The translations under genes and the position numbers were made by a program. Below, piece by piece: positions 59,468 to 64,000 of a DNA stretch of 64,000 bases. The notes under the pieces are model-generated. The model had not been told where the DNA came from, searched no databases, and saw only the letters and a program-made list of their open reading frames with translations. Each line of letters starts with the position of its first letter. Position 1 is the first letter of the stretch. The stretch is from Amoeboaphelidium protococcarum (lineage: Eukaryota; Aphelidiomycota; Aphelidea): contig JALECJ010000258.1 in the NCBI GenBank assembly GCA_023515745.1, positions 2,360,501-2,424,500 of the forward strand. Direction: 5' to 3'.

Positions 59468-62400
59468 TCAATCCTATTCATAATTAGTCTGCTAGTCGTA
59501 GTAAGCGTAACGCTATTTTATGCTTGCAAGAGCTTGGATACAGGCGAGTCTCTTGGCAGCAGCACTAGTGTTACTATATGCTTAACACAACTGGTCGTTA
59601 TCCAAGTAGATTTTACAAATGGCCTAATTTACACCACTTTCGTTACATATAATCTTAACTCTATCCTGGGCTATACCGAGCTTAGAACATTCTTCACTGA
59701 AATTGCGCACAGGATTAGCCAAATTTGAACGGTCAGATTCAATGCAATGCCGCTTGATAAATGGAACCAAGACCCAATCACCAATGATCTTCCAGACAGC
59801 GTGCAAATTACAACCAGAATTAAGATACAATGCACCGACAAAGCTTTCAAAAACATCTCCAAGAACTTTAGGCGCCTCAAATGGCATCATATTGGGATGA
59901 ATATTCTAATTAGATTCGACTGCCAACCACTGAGTAAACAGATCAATATCCGTTTGCAGTTGCTGAGTTTCATGCCTGATGTACTTGTGCAATCCTAGCT
60001 GACATCCCAATCTAGCGAACGAAGTATTATTCACTATGACTTGACGAATATCGCTCATCTCAGAAGATTAAGCCGTGGGGAACTGATCATGAATATACTT
60101 GGTGACAAGCCAATCTAATACAGCATCTCCAAGAAACTCTTATCTCTAATAAGACAGCACACTACTATTATTCTTGGACAAGTGAGTGAAGGCTTCAGCA
60201 AAGATACTGACATTAATAATCTCAAAGTTCAACTGCTACTCTAATGCACCATACTCTCCATTATTCGCTTTCTGTGATACTTGTTTCTACGAAGCTAAAG
60301 CAATAGAATCCAACTCGTGCTATTAAATAAATCCAATACGAACCAGATACTTATTCACTGCATCAGCATGTACACTACCAACACCACCATCATCATCATT
60401 AAATGTATTACAATGAGCACCAACTAGACTCTCAAAGAAATCAGCAATCATCTTACTGCTCAACTAATTTTCAACAAGGAGACGATCATCTCTGCCCATG
60501 GCCCTTTGCATACCGCACCATCTCCACGTCTTGAGATTTAGGGGAGATGCAATGAGATAGCCTGGCAGTTCATTTTACACTGATAGCTCATACAGTTTGG
60601 CATTGCTAACTCTATTGGCACGCAGAGTACTAAGTCCGCCTTCATCAAGTTGAGGCTGCATCACATACAGGATCGCAGTGACAATGTACTTCAAGTAAGA
60701 ATCTCCCAATGTCTCCAAGCGTTCATAATTGACATCCTCATTTGCATTAGGAGCAATGAAAGCAGGATATAACTGCTCTATGGATAAAGAGCAATCAAAC
60801 TTCTACTTGAATTCTTAAACTATCAGCTGGCTCTCAATCTTGTGCAAAATTGAAGGCACTAGTGAGAATAACCGCTGTACATCATCATAGAATTGGACCA
60901 TACAGCACAACTCTGGAGGAAGATAGACATATGCGCGATGTTCATCTTGACGTTACACTAATCTCTTTGGACGCGAAAGGTTCCGCACTCCTGGAGCATA
61001 ATGTGCCTTGAAAAGATTCAGATCTGGCCTCTTTAACTTAATTTTATACTTGTCCATGTAATACTACTCGAATGTTCTGTCATCGACATTGCTAAGATCC
61101 TCTTCCTATTCCGCATTATCCTGATCGTCAATCTCTCCTTCCTCCACACTATCACCCTTCTTCACTTTGTTGACATCGGCACCAGTTTACACGGCAGACT
61201 AATCTTCCAAAGAGTCAGACAGCTTGGACTTTTAAGTGAAATCGCTCTTACCACATGATACATACTTGTTCATTGTATGCTGTGCAATAATGTATTAATC
61301 TTGCGTACAGTCTTCAACATATTCGGATAATGGATGATCAGACGCTTTGTAACTGCACACCTTATCAATCATCTCAAAATCTATAGAATATCGCTATTAA
61401 TCATCATTATCACCAATTTACTATAAGGACAGAGGAGCGACATAGTACCACTTCTTACCATGCGTGGGCAATGCTGTAGATAGTCTATTGACATTGTTAA
61501 ACTAGGTGTCAACACTATTAATTAGCAGAGTAAATACTTTTAGATCAAATTCCAGAATTTTCTTAAATTACGTAGGCGAAAGCTATGTCAACTCTTTACC
61601 ACTGCAATCTTTGACAACTGAACATTAAACAACCTGACCATCTATGTAGATACTAAAGTCACAAAGTTCGGCATCAATTTTTGCAAAAGTTAACAGTCCA
61701 AACGCACGACTATTTATACTATCTCCATCTTATTCATTTCCCAAAATTTAATCAATTTTAATTACAGTGAACCATCTGCACTCAGGAACATCATAATGTA
61801 TCAGTGGGCGACCATGAACGATGCCAGATATAATTTCATTTAGACTGAGATACTGGACAAAGTCGACTTCAACGTGTAAACTCTATGCCACAACTTTTCT
61901 ATAATACTTCACTTTCTTAACATCCATGAACACCTTCTTCTCCGACTTTATGGTGAGCTTAGCCTACTGCTCTAGTTATTGAATCTAGATGGCAGCCTAG
62001 TGGTACGCGCTCCTATGAGCAATCAAATTATTCAACCTCAATCCACCCAGGATTTCTCTAGTAGACAATAGGGATGGCTGAGGCAACTTGAGAGCTATCT
62101 GATGTTATAAAAGATCACTGCGAGCGTTATACAGCAGAGGCTATATACTCTACCTTCGATGATAATTGTCCAAACTAAGACTGGAACAATGTTACTGTAC
62201 AATCTACATTGACTATTCTAAACTTAAATCTGCAAATCCCATCAGAGAAAATAGTTAAGAGTACAGCTAAGGGTCTACTCTTAATAATTAGCCATTACGA
62301 GTATACTACAATCTCTCACTTTCCTATTGCAACAGATATTCAACTAATAGTGACTACGTCTATGATGAATGATCATTTCCATTCTCAGCCTTAATAAAGA

Positions 62401-63580
62401 AGCATAGCTGATTAGAAATGACATTCTAAAACTTGTTCATGTTCACACTCTCGTCAAATATAATCAATAGATCAACATGACTTAGAAGAAGCTCAGTGGA
62501 TATAACAATATTACAATCTTGATTCTTTCCATTATAATTACACTTGATCTAATCAAACTTGAGAGCATTGAAAAAATCACATAACAGCTTTGCAGTTGCC
62601 TTCCTATCTACAGCAATTAACAATCTTGGTGGACCCTTACTTGTATCAATATTCTCATTCACGGTAATCACTGCAGATTACTTCATCTCGACTCTATCTT
62701 TTATGAACGATTATAAAACATTGAGCAGAGAGAAAACTTTATCACTGATGAGTCTCCGATCTAAATCATTAATAGACTAAAACGATTTAAGTTCAGGTAA
62801 AGCAGTCTTGAACAGCATCAACTAATCCACACTACCACCGCTATTGCCCAACTGCTAATGAGAAAACTCTACCATTTGGGGAATTGCCACTAATTGAAAT
62901 CCACCATTTTCATCACCGTGGCTCCTCTTCAAATGTATTTTAGGCACGGATCGCTTCAAAGTATTTATATACTCCAGTGCCAACACAGCCTAAAAGTATA
63001 GACCCAACTCTTTGATATTTTGAACCATCTTGATCATTTTACTCATCTTATTGACGGCAGAGGTATCGCGTGCAGAATTATGTAAATTGACCAACAAGGA
63101 CATATAATGACTATACGCAACATCCACATCACAATCAGATTTTAATTACAATTATGGAGACTATTGATCAGCACCAGTGGGAGAGTACAGCTGAACGGAA
63201 CGCGAAATTGGTTCATCAATGTACAATAGACGAGACTATAGTGACAGAGAGGATGAAGTGAAATTCACAACTATTACTTGCTACTATGACACATACTTTC
63301 CACCAAGTACATTAGCAGCAACAGCAGACTCATCATCATCAATAATAATACACTTGACACTGTGACCCATGTCAGAAAGAGTTGAATTGAAAGATACCAG
63401 AGAGATATCAATGTAATGTACATAATCACCGGCATTACCATAGATAACGACAGATTTTGAGTACAGCTCACACAAAACTGCAATCAAAAATTATTTAAAT
63501 TACAAACTGCATACAATTCTATGCGGATCTTACTGCAATTATTACACTAAATTTTACACAAATTAGTTTAAAGTGTCCAT
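59468..63580 (-). CDS. DCR: Dicer-type ribonuclease III
   Basis: A 1370-residue intronless frame, ATG 63580, TGA 59468-59470. The C-terminal half is classical: RNase IIIa (YERLETLGDSYLKY near residue 950; DFFESLVGAH near 1045), RNase IIIb (QEFLGDAVLDWLV near 1147; DVFESFVGALYLNSG near 1245) and a dsRNA-binding domain. Catalytic Glu/Asp are present in both. Upstream, LPQPSLLSTREILGG followed by AHRSAYHQAA fits the Dicer dimerisation domain (about 500-540), and CNIVISTELLLSHVDLLIIF resembles the second helicase lobe. The first lobe is short; where Walker A is expected it reads VVIYGNAGDYVHY, with no GKT. It would cut dsRNA into small RNAs, probably without ATP use. Confidence 0.92.
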
Positions 63581-63904
63581 TTCTATTTACCGAATTGTGA
63601 ATGGTAAAAGAAGTAAAAGAAGGAAACGAACGCGCCCAGTTGACCAAAAGAAAGAGAAAATATCACCTCTGAGCATAGAGGCTTCGAAGCTTACAGCTGG
63701 CGTAAGTTCACTGATAGGCCATGAGGTAAAGAGTGGAATGATATTGAGCATCTTTATAGTTGTACAGCTTTCTGTTAGAAACTAAAATAAATAATAACAG
63801 GGCATAGTTAAAATCGACAAAGATACTTCATTCCATGCAACTATAGTTGTATCACACAGATGCACACACACACAAATTAGTAGCACAGAAGAGAGAGTGA
63901 ATCA
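63581..63904. other. Spacer upstream of Dicer
   Basis: A short plus-strand frame (63,573-63,785) is Lys/Arg-rich (NGKRSKRRKRTRPVDQKKEK) but has no ATG in phase. It contains a GTAAGT...TATAG stretch that could be an intron (63702-63759). A (CA)n run lies near 63,862-63,875. Confidence 0.3.
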
Positions 63905-64000
63905 TCAATTGTAATTCATGTACTTTGGAGTGGAGCTAAACTTGGCATATCCCTTGATGACTTTACTCACAGAATCCAGGAAATCCTTCTCAGAGGCCAC
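63905..64000 (-). CDS. 3' end of an unidentified gene (cut by window edge)
   Basis: The last 31 codons of a minus-strand frame end at TGA 63905-63907; the visible text starts [20 protein letters not shown] and ends TPKYMNYN. Codon use and the TGA TGA double stop suit a real gene. Too short to name. Confidence 0.55.
   Translation of the reverse strand: MASEKDFLDSVSKVIKGYAKFSSTPKYMNYN

Noticed and set aside
63573-63785. Lys/Arg-rich plus-strand frame divergent from Dicer
   Set aside because: No ATG in phase; the nearby ATG at 63601 opens a different frame that soon hits TGA. Kept only as a note in the spacer.
1-64000. Reading the many short ORFs as a prokaryotic or viral mosaic
   Set aside because: The fragments join into long frames once UAR is Gln, and the window holds spliceosomal introns and purely eukaryotic genes.
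1-64000. tRNA, rRNA, CRISPR arrays, telomeric repeats
   Set aside because: Looked for cloverleaf-like or regularly spaced repeats and telomere-type repeats by eye; none seen.

Overview
Eukaryotic nuclear DNA that uses a variant genetic code. UAA and UAG occur repeatedly inside long, conserved reading frames at positions that suit glutamine, and every gene whose end I can see stops at UGA. Under the standard code almost every gene here looks shattered; with UAR read as Gln they become single intact frames. Housekeeping genes carry short GT...TAG introns (mostly 54-77 nt). Spliceosomal introns, Dicer, CSN5, cytochrome b5, a CTLH/RanBPM protein and mitochondrial-type amino-acid catabolism show a mitochondriate protist. 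UAR=Gln is known in ciliates, some green algae, hexamitids, oxymonads and a few other lineages. The receptor-like kinase and the Crinkler/RHS-type protein would suit a fungal-relative protist such as an aphelid as well as a ciliate, and I cannot fix the lineage from this window.

Layout. Positions 1-33,957 hold a tandem array of about a dozen paralogous, intronless genes of about 2.3-2.4 kb (named here the LRPVD family after a shared N-terminal motif). Seven are intact on the plus strand or inverted (1482, 6440, 8942, 14111, 21758, 24566, 31576 on plus) and one more is intact on minus (18804-21134). One is cut by the window edge (3-1007), three are decayed (4510, 11612, 29171), and one is only a 5' scrap (27084). 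Each protein starts with a short F-box-like leucine-rich motif, continues as a long, probably helical body and ends in a conserved module (FYFFDGLPY...VMKE...GFFDYVHSDKVP). Between units lie a hAT-like MITE (3969-4486), a secreted-protein gene (16633-18276), and a RHS/Crinkler-type NTPase gene (27374-29003) plus a fragment of a second copy (24225-24490).

Positions 34,284-52,883 are mostly single-copy genes: arsenite methyltransferase, E2 UBE2C, a RanBPM/CTLH subunit, cytochrome b5, an orphan gene in a more GC- and pyrimidine-rich patch, a UEV E2 variant, COP9 subunit CSN5, bifunctional lysine-ketoglutarate reductase/saccharopine dehydrogenase, a receptor-like kinase with a threonine-rich stalk, and a 2H phosphoesterase. 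Several act in ubiquitin/cullin biology, which fits with, but does not prove, an F-box-type role for the array.

Positions 53,055-64,000 hold two adjacent paralogs of the same secreted family seen at 16633, a small damaged gene with in-frame UGA, imidazolonepropionase, a Dicer whose helicase lobe appears to have lost its ATP-binding motifs, and the 3' end of another gene. I saw no rRNA, tRNA or CRISPR features.
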